A stretch of DNA of 64,000 nucleotides from Bradyrhizobium sp. 186 (lineage in GTDB: Bacteria > Pseudomonadota > Alphaproteobacteria > Rhizobiales > Xanthobacteraceae). Where the stretch lies: contig NZ_CP082165.1 in the NCBI RefSeq assembly GCF_023101685.1, forward strand, positions 295,289-359,288, read 5' to 3'. The stretch's first letter is position 1. Every line of letters begins with the position of its first letter. A program made the translations under genes and the position numbers. Below are positions 26,986 to 34,937 of the stretch, in pieces. Below the pieces are notes generated by a model that did no database searches, was not told where the DNA came from, and worked only from the letters and a program-made list of their open reading frames with translations.

Positions 26986-27138
26986 GGGAAACGTTCCAGA
27001 CATTTCGTCGCACCAGCTGGAGCGCATCGCCTTCGATCAGGACCGTATGACGCGCACGCCTTTGCGCGCCGCCGGAACATGCCCTCATCTGCGGACGTTG
27101 TTCTCTCGGACAAGTGATCCGTTATTTGAGAGCCAACA

Positions 27139-27381
27139 GTGACATCAATTTTAGTCAGGCGGGACCAGTTCAATGTCACTCCGCAAGGCGTGATCCATAA
27201 GCCTACTGGCGCGTCCTTAACACCCGGTCTTGGCGATAGCAGATCTGGAACAATTCGCCTCGGTCAGCTGGGAAATGTGCTTCCAACTGGCGACGTGTAT
27301 GACACAGAAGAAGTGAAGAGAATTATGAGAGAGCTCTGGGCCGATTATGTCGCCGCAGGTGGGACCGCAAAATCGTCCTAG
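27139..27381 (+). CDS. hypothetical protein
   Basis: An 80-residue soluble protein: MTSILVRRDQFNVTPQGVIH, KPTGASLTPGLGDSRSGTIR, LGQLGNVLPTGDVYDTEEVK, then an amphipathic helix IMRELWADYVA. Coherent alpha/beta composition between two decayed genes. No recognised domain. Confidence 0.55.
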   Translation: MTSILVRRDQFNVTPQGVIHKPTGASLTPGLGDSRSGTIRLGQLGNVLPTGDVYDTEEVKRIMRELWADYVAAGGTAKSS

Positions 27382-27417
27382 GGTTTTGACTGACCCGCGG
27401 TATCGGGCACTCGGGCG

Positions 27418-27545
27418 CGAGGATGATTTCAGAGCGCGAAGTCGAACTGAAGAAGCTGGTCGAAGGGGCTGGATAGGTTCCGACGGCGAGCGCGGGATCA
27501 CCGAACAGATGCCGCACGTGGTAGCCGGGCGTCGGAGCGCGTGAT
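27418..27545 (+). pseudogene. degenerate small coiled-coil gene, copy B
   Basis: SEREVELKKLVEGAG stops early, and the continuation (DGERGITEQMPHVVAGRRSA) is in a second frame. It is related to the minus-strand relic at 26860-26985. The surrounding 27546-27733 shows nothing else. Confidence 0.4.
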
Positions 27546-27733
27546 CCGTGGTTACGCCACATAGCTTAACCAAGGAGCCCGACCATCTCATGTTTCAACT
27601 GAAGGAAAACAACCGTGTTTGGGCCGCCCAAGGACGGCGATACGCGTGACGCGCACCGTACTTTGGGTTCTCGATCGCCTGTGATGGACTTGCGTCCTCC
27701 GTCGAGTGTCGAAATGTTGGCAAGCAGGCAGAA

Positions 27734-28276
27734 ATGGATTGCGGATCATTGTACAACTGCCTGCCCCGCGCGATTGTCCGCACAGGTGCAACAAGATCGG
27801 CTCCATTCTTGAAGCAGCACGGCACGAGAACCTGTGGAAGCTGCACGGCCTGCTGCGATGGCTGGCTGCAGATCGAGGTGCGCGGCCACAAGGTGGGCAA
27901 GGGCCAGCCGTGTCCGTTCAGCGTCGCGCAGCACTGCACGATTTATCTGGAGCGACCGCAACACCCCTGCCGGGAATTCGTCTGCGGTTGGCTTGTAACT
28001 TCGAGCCCGTTGCCGGACTGGATGCGGCCCGACAGGTCCGACATGATCATGCTGGCCGCCAATTTCTTCTGGCGCGGGCTGCCGGTGGACGTCGTGGTGC
28101 CGGCCGGCGCGCGCCCGAAGCAGAAGGCTCTGGACTGGTTGACGAAGTTCTCTGCCGAGAAGAAGCGGCTGCTGCTCTACCAAATCGGTGATGACTGGTT
28201 CGCGTTCGGGCCGCCGGACTTCCAGGCCGACATCTCCGATCGGCTCGCGCGAGGCGAAAAGCCCTGGGGCGACTGA
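27734..28276 (+). CDS. YkgJ-like cysteine-cluster protein
   Basis: Up to 180 residues; the conserved part begins near residue 30, so a later start such as the TTG at 27809 is possible. The cysteine pattern is CGSCTACCDGWLQIEV, GQPCPFSVAQHCTIYLERP, then PCREFVCGW, as in the YkgJ/CxxCxxCC family thought to bind zinc or an Fe-S cluster. The rest is a compact domain with a Trp- and Phe-rich end (DDWFAFGPPDF). Role unknown. Confidence 0.65.
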   Translation: MDCGSLYNCLPRAIVRTGATRSAPFLKQHGTRTCGSCTACCDGWLQIEVRGHKVGKGQPCPFSVAQHCTIYLERPQHPCREFVCGWLVTSSPLPDWMRPDRSDMIMLAANFFWRGLPVDVVVPAGARPKQKALDWLTKFSAEKKRLLLYQIGDDWFAFGPPDFQADISDRLARGEKPWGD

Positions 28277-28502
28277 CCGTGTTGCAGGGATGGCGCGCGA
28301 CGAGAAGCTGAGCGCACCGCAATGCGACGTAGCGTCGCGTTTTTCAATTCGTCCGACAGTGTTGCGCAAAAGACGCATGCGGTGAGCAAATCGCAGTTGG
28401 ACCGGCCCATCCGCGTTGTATTTGGCATCTGGTATACAATAATTTCCCCTTCTATTCCCGGGCCCGCCAGATGGGTCCCGCGGCACATAAAGGGGAAACC
28501 AG

Positions 28503-30152
28503 ATGAGGAAGGCCTTCCTGCTCGGAACGGGCTTTGCTGCCCTATGCGCGACATCTTTCAACCACCAGCTGCACGCCGCGTCTCTTGACGAGGTCGTTGC
28601 GCGCCTCGATGCGCTCGAGCGCAGCAATGCCAAGCTTGCGAAGGAGAATGCCCAGCTCCGCGAACGCGTCAATCACGTTGGCGAGCCCAAGGCGGCAGCC
28701 GCGGCAGCGCCGTCAGCGTCGCCGAAAGGCAATCCGGTGCAGCATGCGGCAGTCGCTCCGTCACCCACGCCGACGGCTGCGCCGGAGCACACAGTGGTCA
28801 GCGTCGGTGGTGCGCCGCTCTACAGCAAGGCGCCAGGAGGCAACGCGTTCATCGATAACACGACGGTGACCCTCTATGGCCACGTCGATCTCTCCGGCGA
28901 CGTCTTCAACCCGGGCGTCTACGACCAGGGTACCAAGTTCGGCGTCTCTAGCAATCTCACCTATTTCGGCGTCCGCGCGCGTCACAATCTCGATCCCTAT
29001 GGCTACCCTGGATGGGCGGCGATCGCACAATTCGAGTCGCTCGTGGAAGTCGCGGCCGTTCCGACCGAACGCGCGGCGTTCGGCACGCGAGACAGCTTCA
29101 TCGGCATGGAAAGCCCTTGGGGCACGATCAAGGCCGGCAAGGCCGATACACCGTACAAGAAGGCGACGGCGAAATACGATCCGTTCTCCGCAACGCTCGG
29201 CGACTACAATTCCATCATGGGTAATACCGGCGGCGACCTGCGCGCCGAGTTCGATTGGCGGGCGGCACATGCTATCTGGTACGAATCACCGGTCTGGTAC
29301 GGCTTCCAGGCCGCCGTCATGGTGTCGCCCGGACAGAACACGGCAAAGGACAACAGCGACTACGCCCTTGGCGATTTCAACTGCCCCGCCACGTCGGCGC
29401 GCGGCAGCGGCTCCGGCTTCCCGCTGACCTCCGCGCCGGAAGGCTGCACCGACGGCTCCTACGGTAATCTCTACAGCGCATCGTTGACCTACAATCAGGG
29501 CCCATTCACCGCTGTGGCCGCCTACGAGTTGCATGAAGGCACCAACCGCACCGGCGACGAGGCGGTTACGCCTCTGAGCAATGGTGGCGTCCTGATCGTG
29601 CCGCCGGGCTCGGTCGGCATCGCCAATGAATGGGCCGCGAAAGTCGGTGCCGGCTATAAGCTCAATGATATGATCGGGACCTTGCAGCTTTACGGCATCT
29701 ACGAGGTGATGCGCCGGGAGCATACGGTCGCAGACTTCAACGAGCGTTCGCGCGATGGCTACTTTCTGAGCGCGAGTCAAACGGTCGACAAATGGGACAT
29801 CAGCGCGTCATGGGCCCACGCCAATGCGTCGCCGGGCTCGCCGGGCACGGGCGTCCTTAACGCCTATCCCACCGCCGGGGTACCGGTATCGGCTCCAGCA
29901 GGTGCGACCGACTTCGCGCTGAACTCAGTAGACTCCAGCGCCGATCAATATGCGCTGGGCGTGAAGTACCACTTCAGCCCATTCGTGAGCTGGTACATGG
30001 TCGGTAGCTATCTCCGCAACGGCCCGGGCGCGCATTACTGCCTTGGCGCCAGCGGTCACGGCTACGCCGTCTGCGGCCGCGACGCCAACAACAACGTGGT
30101 TTCCGGCAACAAGGCCGAAGCGGTCACGACCGGCATGACATTCGACTTCTGA
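28503..30152 (+). CDS. outer-membrane porin
   Basis: A 549-residue protein with a Sec signal (KAFLLGTGFAALCATSF, cleavage near LHA-AS). A short coiled coil follows (LDEVVARLDALERSNAKLAK, ENAQLRERV), then an Ala/Pro linker and a long beta-barrel with alternating aromatic strands (TVTLYGHVDLSGDVF, DSFIGMESPWGTIKAGK). It ends in the outer-membrane signature TGMTFDF. The coiled coil probably trimerises in the periplasm. It has a good ribosome binding site (AAAGGGGAAA) and its own terminator, so it is monocistronic. Confidence 0.88.
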   Translation: MRKAFLLGTGFAALCATSFNHQLHAASLDEVVARLDALERSNAKLAKENAQLRERVNHVGEPKAAAAAAPSASPKGNPVQHAAVAPSPTPTAAPEHTVVSVGGAPLYSKAPGGNAFIDNTTVTLYGHVDLSGDVFNPGVYDQGTKFGVSSNLTYFGVRARHNLDPYGYPGWAAIAQFESLVEVAAVPTERAAFGTRDSFIGMESPWGTIKAGKADTPYKKATAKYDPFSATLGDYNSIMGNTGGDLRAEFDWRAAHAIWYESPVWYGFQAAVMVSPGQNTAKDNSDYALGDFNCPATSARGSGSGFPLTSAPEGCTDGSYGNLYSASLTYNQGPFTAVAAYELHEGTNRTGDEAVTPLSNGGVLIVPPGSVGIANEWAAKVGAGYKLNDMIGTLQLYGIYEVMRREHTVADFNERSRDGYFLSASQTVDKWDISASWAHANASPGSPGTGVLNAYPTAGVPVSAPAGATDFALNSVDSSADQYALGVKYHFSPFVSWYMVGSYLRNGPGAHYCLGASGHGYAVCGRDANNNVVSGNKAEAVTTGMTFDF

Positions 30153-30166
30153 AGTCGAGGCTAGAG

Positions 30167-30211
30167 CTCTCGCAAAGAGGAGCTGTTGCAGCTCCTCTTT
30201 GCGACCGAGAG
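30167..30211. terminator. strong hairpin after the porin gene
   Basis: TCGCAAAGAGGAGCTG-TTG-CAGCTCCTCTTTGCGA, a perfect 16-bp stem. It can serve both the porin and the facing relic gene. Confidence 0.8.
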
Positions 30212-30234
30212 AAACATTACGAGGCAGAGCGGCG

Positions 30235-30545
30235 TCAAGGAATGCCGCTCTGCGGTGATACGATTCGCTGCCAGGTCTTGACGAACTGCTCGCGTGTGCG
30301 CGCATCGAGATAGGTCAATGACGGGAGCCCGAGCGTCGGAAAATTGAGCACGCCGGGTTTTTCCGCGAGATACCGTGCTTTCATCTGCTCGCGGTCGGCA
30401 CCGAGCCCAGCAATCGAAAGACCGAATGCATCGGACACGACAGCCTGGCCCGCTTCGGAGAGTGCATATTCGACGAATGTCCGGGCCAGTGCCGCATGTT
30501 GTGCCTTGCGGGGAAGGCCAACACGGTGTCATTGGGAAGGACTGC
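30235..30545 (-). pseudogene. extracellular solute-binding protein, C-terminal relic
   Basis: The minus strand reads RKAQHAALARTFVEYALSEA, GQAVVSDAFGLSIAGLGADR, then PGVLNFPTLGLPSLTYLDAR. This is the C-terminal part of an ABC-type substrate-binding protein. Upstream the frame shifts (NDTVLAFP is in another frame) and the rest is missing. Confidence 0.6.
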
Positions 30546-31046
30546 TAATCTAGCCTGGAGCTGCCAAGACGTCCGGATTGACGCGCGTAGGCGCGGCGGG
30601 TTCGACGCTCCGAAGCCTGCTAGACCGGACCCGCGTCAGACACAATGGAATGGCTTCTAGCCCTATATCTTCAGTGACATGCGATTTCGTGGTTCTATTC
30701 TTTCAGATAGAGCTGATCGCGCAAAATACGTCCGAAGAGGCGGCCGCGTGGTCTCAAGCCACGCGGTAGGGCGCCGTCTTGCAGGGCTCCCCGGTGCACA
30801 AGGATGACGGCCGCAAAGAAAAACCCTCGCATTGAAGCGAGGGTGGTGGACAAAAGGCATGTCCAAGGAAATCCGCGCTGGTTGGGCTCTACGGCATCAC
30901 GCCGCAAGTCGGGCCTACCAACAGTCCCCGCAACGGGCGACCAGCCCGCTAGATGCTTCTTCCGTTGCGTCATGATGGGAGGCGGATAAGGTCAGTGTCT
31001 CGCGTTGTACCGCGGCACCCCTCTTTTGGTTGACTTCCCAAGAAAG
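30546..31046. other. intergenic with one hairpin
   Basis: No convincing gene. ACCCTCGC-ATTGAA-GCGAGGGT at 30823-30844 reads as a terminator on the minus strand, where it is followed by TTTTCTTT. Confidence 0.45.
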
Positions 31047-31067
31047 AGCCCCGCCACCGGCGGGGCT
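31047..31067 (-). terminator. terminator of the DUF3768 operon
   Basis: AGCCCCGCC-GGT-GGCGGGGCT then CTTTCTT on the minus strand, 16 bp after the last gene's stop. Confidence 0.75.
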
Positions 31068-31082
31068 GCAAAGAACAACGAG

Positions 31083-31310
31083 CTAGTCATCTGTGATACG
31101 GAGGGGCGGCTCCTTACGAGGTGCGTAGAGCCGGGCACAAATCTCGGAGCAACACAACATGTCTTGCCTTGAGATCCACGCCACTGCCTTGCCGCTTCGT
31201 TCGTCAAATCCGCCGTTACAGAAAGGACAAGACCACGTGGGATAGCACATGCCGTTATGCGTATCCCATAGGGGGCCGTCGGGATCGAAGGTGACCCTCT
31301 TGAACAGCAT
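31083..31310 (-). CDS. small cysteine-rich protein, probable zinc binding
   Basis: A 75-residue protein from the ATG at 31310: MLFKRVTFDPDGPLWDTHNG, then YPTWSCPFCNGGFDERSG, then QDMLCCSEICARLY. Two cysteine pairs (CPFC and CCSEIC) suggest one zinc site. The start overlaps the stop of the DUF3768 gene (TGATG), so the two are translationally coupled. Confidence 0.7.
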   Translation of the reverse strand: MLFKRVTFDPDGPLWDTHNGMCYPTWSCPFCNGGFDERSGKAVAWISRQDMLCCSEICARLYAPRKEPPLRITDD

Positions 31311-31564
31311 CAGTACTCCCCCGCAAGCATGAGCGTTAGCACACGCGTTGTCTTTTCGGGATCTGCCGGGTCGTCGGAACCGAATTCGCACCGCTTGTCG
31401 TAGTAGTCGATCTTCCAAAAGAACTTGCGGCCGATCAGATCGAAGCTTCCGAAATCGTGCTCGTCATGCGGGTCGTTCTCTGGAGAGAATTCCGAGAAGT
31501 TCGCCACGTGAAGAAGCGCACTGGCCTTCACACAGTCCGGTAGTTCGTTGACGCCTGATGTCAT
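31310..31564 (-). CDS. DUF3768-family protein
   Basis: An 84-residue protein: ENDPHDEHDFGSFDLIGRKF, FWKIDYYDKRCEFGSDDPAD, PEKTTRVLTLMLAGEY, diagnostic of DUF3768, a small family frequent on rhizobial and sphingomonad plasmids and islands. Function unknown. Forms an operon with the downstream zinc-binding protein. Its 5' end overlaps the nominal start of the opposing plus-strand gene, which hints at a recombination junction here. Confidence 0.85.
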   Translation of the reverse strand: MTSGVNELPDCVKASALLHVANFSEFSPENDPHDEHDFGSFDLIGRKFFWKIDYYDKRCEFGSDDPADPEKTTRVLTLMLAGEY

Positions 31565-32672
31565 CCCCTATTCCGGCGGCTTCGCATTGCGATCCCGTAG
31601 CCTGCTCGAGTTGATGGCATATGACGAGGCCGATCTGACGAGCAAGCTAGAGCAGTATCATAAGCGGCGTCCGGATCGGATTTTCGATCCGAAGAACAAC
31701 CGCCGGATACTCGCAAAGCCGCTCCCGACGGTGGACAGCAACGGCCACCTTTCGCCGCTGACGAACGGTCAGGAGGCCGACCTCCTCGCGCCGTTCGCGC
31801 CAGCAGCGGCGGTCAAGGCCGACGGTTCTCAGATGCCACCGCGAGCTCACGGCATCGGCGTCGTCTTCGGTACGGCATGGGCGGGCGTTCGGTTCGTCGA
31901 GGCGGCTCTGATGGATGCCGAGCGGACGAAAGACGGATTGGTCGAGGTCGAGCCGCGGACCTACGAGGGGAAGAAGGATCTCTTCGACGACGCGAAACGG
32001 CCATCGCGGTCGGGACGCCCCCGCGTGCTCGTGGTGTCGTCGAGGACGCCATGGCGGCCCGACTGGATTCTCGAAGCCGAGCGGCTCGGTCGCGTGCGGA
32101 AGGGCGAGGTGAGGATCGTCTTCGTCGGCGATCCGCTTCACGCTTCCGCCTGGTCGGAGGATACGGCCGTGCTGAAGCGCATCAGGCCTCAGGTCAAGTT
32201 GGTCCGGCTGCGACCAGTGACACGGTCGTATCTCGGATCTCGCCTGGAATCGCTGCAGCTTTCAGCGGATTTGATGGATCGCATCATCGAGGCCACCGGC
32301 GGGTGGTCGGAAACTGTCGGGCCGCTTTTGGCTCGGATAACCGAACGGCCGAGTCAGGCGTCCGCCTTGATCGATGCCGACCGGCAAGCGTTGCTGGCGG
32401 CGCCTAGCCCGTACGAGCGACTGGGTATCCAGCCCGAACTTGTCGCCTTCTTCCGTGAACTCGCCCAGTACGCGCATGGCTCGGTCATCACGTATCGGGA
32501 TTTCCAGCATCTCTGCACGACGGACGGCAGGAAGATCGTCCCGAGCGTCCTGGCGGTCTACAGCGACGTCTTGGGGATCATCTCGTTCTCGCCGGATCAA
32601 TCGGGTAATCGAAGCCTGCACAAGGTCGACCTCAACCCGCTGGTCCTCGCCGCACTGCTGAAGCCGGAGTGA
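31548..32672 (+). CDS. unknown protein of a two-gene candidate defence locus, possibly 5'-truncated
   Basis: Up to 374 residues. The frame is open from 31548, but that start overlaps the DUF3768 gene, so the ATG at 31614 or a lost upstream part is likely. It contains an alpha/beta segment RPRVLVVSSRTPWRPDWILE, then GEVRIVFVGDP, then helical stretches (LSADLMDRIIEATGGWSETV) and a C-terminal winged-helix-like end (PSVLAVYSDVLGIISFSPDQ). The last part of an AAA/STAND ATPase would fit, but no Walker motif remains. The stop lies 4 bp before the next start, so the two genes are coupled. Confidence 0.6.
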   Translation: MTPDVIPYSGGFALRSRSLLELMAYDEADLTSKLEQYHKRRPDRIFDPKNNRRILAKPLPTVDSNGHLSPLTNGQEADLLAPFAPAAAVKADGSQMPPRAHGIGVVFGTAWAGVRFVEAALMDAERTKDGLVEVEPRTYEGKKDLFDDAKRPSRSGRPRVLVVSSRTPWRPDWILEAERLGRVRKGEVRIVFVGDPLHASAWSEDTAVLKRIRPQVKLVRLRPVTRSYLGSRLESLQLSADLMDRIIEATGGWSETVGPLLARITERPSQASALIDADRQALLAAPSPYERLGIQPELVAFFRELAQYAHGSVITYRDFQHLCTTDGRKIVPSVLAVYSDVLGIISFSPDQSGNRSLHKVDLNPLVLAALLKPE

Positions 32673-32676
32673 GGTA

Positions 32677-34326
32677 GTGGAACGCGAAGATTTGTGGTGG
32701 TCGCAGGCCGGGCCGTCGAGTGTTCTCGGCAAGATCGCGCTCGCGGTCTCCCGAAAAGACAGGGTCGTCTGCATTTCGACGCCGTTTCCCAGGATTTCCG
32801 GATTGACGGCAGCGGTCGAGTGTAGGCTCCGGAGCGAACTCTCGCTTGACAGCGTGCCGATCGATCTGACGGCCGAGGATCAATCTCAACCGATCGCACA
32901 CCTGCTAGCCGGTTTCCTCGACGTCTCGGCGGTCGAGATCGGTACTGTGGCCGACTTCGCCGTCCATCCGCGGCTCGTCGACAGGGTGCTGATCGTCGAC
33001 GGTCTTGACCGCACCCAACTGCGTCGCTGGAGCCTGTTTCTGCGTCAGCTCATGGCCGAACCCGCGGAGGAAACCGTGGTCGGACCGGTCGTGATCGTCC
33101 TGTTGCCGACGGAGCTCAACAGGGACGACCGGTCGGCGCTATGCGGCCCCGCAAACCTGATCTCGACCCTGGGCATCTGCGATCGGTACGACAGTGCGAG
33201 CTACGCTGCTGCGATCGGCGCCCGCCCCGCGCAGGGCCTGACCTCGCGCGTCGGGCATGCGGCGGCGATCGAGGTCGCAGCCTGGTCGCGCGAGATGCTC
33301 GAGGAAATGGTGAAATGGGACGCGGCGGATCAGATCTCGCCGTTTCCGCTGCTCGAACGCATCGCGGCAAAGAATAGTTATCCGTTCCCTTGTTGGGAAA
33401 ACGGTCTGGTTGACTATTGGGACGACGAGCCGGCTGCGCACGCGGCGGCGGCCCTGCAACATGGATATGTAGATCACATTCGGCGACGCGTCTGGAGCGC
33501 TCAGGCGAGCATTCTGCTGCCGTTCACTCAGCGGATCCTGAGGTCCCTTATCTCGAGGTACCAGCACGTACTTGCCAGGAAGATCTCTCCCGCAAAACCC
33601 TACACCAGGAAGATCCACGATCACGTAAAGACCATCGAAGATTTCTGGAAACTAGAGTTCTACGACTTGAAGGAGTTCACGAAGGACCTGCTCAGTCCCA
33701 ACGAAGCCAGTCTGCTAAGCCAGGCGGGTTGGATACGCAACAAGGTCGCCCACTTCGACTTGCTCGATCCGGAGGTCGTCTCACGCTTCTCCGACTTCTA
33801 TGAGGCGACGATCGGCGACGTTGACTTCGACATCCCGGGCTGGAACTGGCCGCGCTGCGGACAGAGCATGACGCTCACGGTCGGTCCTTCCGGAGCCGGG
33901 AAGTCCACCTGGTCGGCTGCGCAGGGGATCGAAGTGATCTCTTCAGACGAAATTAGAAAGGAACGGAGTCCGGGCGGTGAAGTGCGGGGCGCACAGTCCG
34001 AGATATTCCACAAAGTTCGGATGCGCAGCGCGAAGGCCCTCAGCAACGGTCGATCCATCATCGTCGATGCGATGCATATCGAACCGGATGATCGACTTCG
34101 CCAGTTGGCGATAGCTCCGGCTGACGTTCCGAAGAAGTACGCACTCATCGACCGGCCCCTCGCGGACAAGCAGCGGGACGGCGGTTGGAGAGGAGAGAAA
34201 GGTCTCGTCGACAAGTATCACCGCCTGTTCGTCGACCACGCGGGCGCTGCGCTGGCGGGGGACGGAAGAGGCGACGTCGAGGTCATCGACCTCCGGGTGC
34301 AACACAGCGAAGGAAGCACCGGTTAG
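32677..34326 (+). CDS. HEPN-like and polynucleotide-kinase-like fusion protein
   Basis: A 549-residue protein from a GTG with GGAGTGAGG upstream. Residues 1-250 are an alpha/beta region without recognised motif (RVVCISTPFPRISGLTAAVE, RVLIVDGLDRTQLRRWSLFL). Residues about 270-375 are helical and carry R-x4-H in IRNKVAHFDLLDPE, as in HEPN domains. Residues about 395-549 form a P-loop kinase: LTVGPSGAGKSTWSA, SSDEIRKE, IIVDAMHIEPDDR and LIDRPLADKQRDGGWR, like PNKP-type RNA/DNA kinases. A HEPN RNase with an end-healing or modifying kinase would suit phage defence. The role is inferred. Confidence 0.65.
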   Translation: MEREDLWWSQAGPSSVLGKIALAVSRKDRVVCISTPFPRISGLTAAVECRLRSELSLDSVPIDLTAEDQSQPIAHLLAGFLDVSAVEIGTVADFAVHPRLVDRVLIVDGLDRTQLRRWSLFLRQLMAEPAEETVVGPVVIVLLPTELNRDDRSALCGPANLISTLGICDRYDSASYAAAIGARPAQGLTSRVGHAAAIEVAAWSREMLEEMVKWDAADQISPFPLLERIAAKNSYPFPCWENGLVDYWDDEPAAHAAAALQHGYVDHIRRRVWSAQASILLPFTQRILRSLISRYQHVLARKISPAKPYTRKIHDHVKTIEDFWKLEFYDLKEFTKDLLSPNEASLLSQAGWIRNKVAHFDLLDPEVVSRFSDFYEATIGDVDFDIPGWNWPRCGQSMTLTVGPSGAGKSTWSAAQGIEVISSDEIRKERSPGGEVRGAQSEIFHKVRMRSAKALSNGRSIIVDAMHIEPDDRLRQLAIAPADVPKKYALIDRPLADKQRDGGWRGEKGLVDKYHRLFVDHAGAALAGDGRGDVEVIDLRVQHSEGSTG

Positions 34327-34461
34327 CTGCAGGTGTCAGGCGAAGGCAAGCAATGGCTACGACGAACGTGTTAGATGAAAAGACCCCCTCGGTTTTCTGG
34401 CGGTCAAAAATCGGCGAAAAAATCGAGGCGAAATTCGTCAGTCGTGTCAGTGGGATATGAG

Positions 34462-34520
34462 ATCGAGTCGTTTTCAGAACGAAATCGAGTCGTTCTTAAA
34501 GCGGAAATCGAGTCGTTTTC
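34462..34520. repeat. three iteron-like direct repeats
   Basis: ATCGAGTCGTTTTC or ATCGAGTCGTTCTT begins at 34462, 34484 and 34507, a period of 22-23 bp (two helical turns). Regular spacing suggests a protein-binding array. The spacer 34327-34816 has no gene. Confidence 0.5.
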
Positions 34521-34693
34521 AAAGTGTCCGCATAGCCTAACAAGTTCACTTTCGCTCCATCGTTCATGCCCGCAACCAGACCGTTGTGAACGGATGACTC
34601 TAACGATCGGACTAAGAGTAAAAACACTCGTCAGATCACCTGCGGGTTACGTGGGCTGAAAAGGAAGTTACACGACCGGAGCCAGTTGGCTGA

Positions 34694-34761
34694 CTGATAA
34701 GCTTTGGTCGCAAATGGAGTCAGTTGGCAACTGATAAGGTAATACATCAAAGCTTATCAGT
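34694..34761. repeat. 14-bp inverted repeat next to the split integrase gene
   Basis: ACTGATAAGCTTTG at 34694-34707 and CAAAGCTTATCAGT at 34748-34761, with another ACTGATAAGG between. It lies 56 bp from the integrase stop codon, so it could be the arm or core binding sites of that integrase. Confidence 0.45.
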
Positions 34762-34816
34762 CGCAGAAGACCGCTGTTGACGTGAAAGCACCCGGCACCG
34801 GGTCGATGGTCGACTA

Positions 34817-34906
34817 TTACAGATCGATCTGCTCGGCTATGGTCAGGGCGTCATCGACCTCAATTCCGAGATAGCGGACCGTACTTTCTAACTTTGTATG
34901 GCCGAG
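34817..34906 (-). pseudogene. 3' fragment of split tyrosine recombinase gene
   Basis: From CTCGG at 34906 the minus strand reads LGHTKLESTVRYLGIEVDDA then LTIAEQIDL-stop. It holds the catalytic H (LGH) and nucleophile Y (VRYLG). It continues exactly in frame from the 5' fragment ending at 37465 if 34907-37469 is removed. Confidence 0.85.
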
Positions 34907-34937
34907 TAGTCACGATTCATAATGCACCTCGGCTAAC

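Noticed and set aside
27746..28672. Minus-strand 308-codon frame over the YkgJ-like gene and porin start
   Set aside because: The plus strand carries the cysteine-cluster pattern and a signal peptide; this is a shadow frame.
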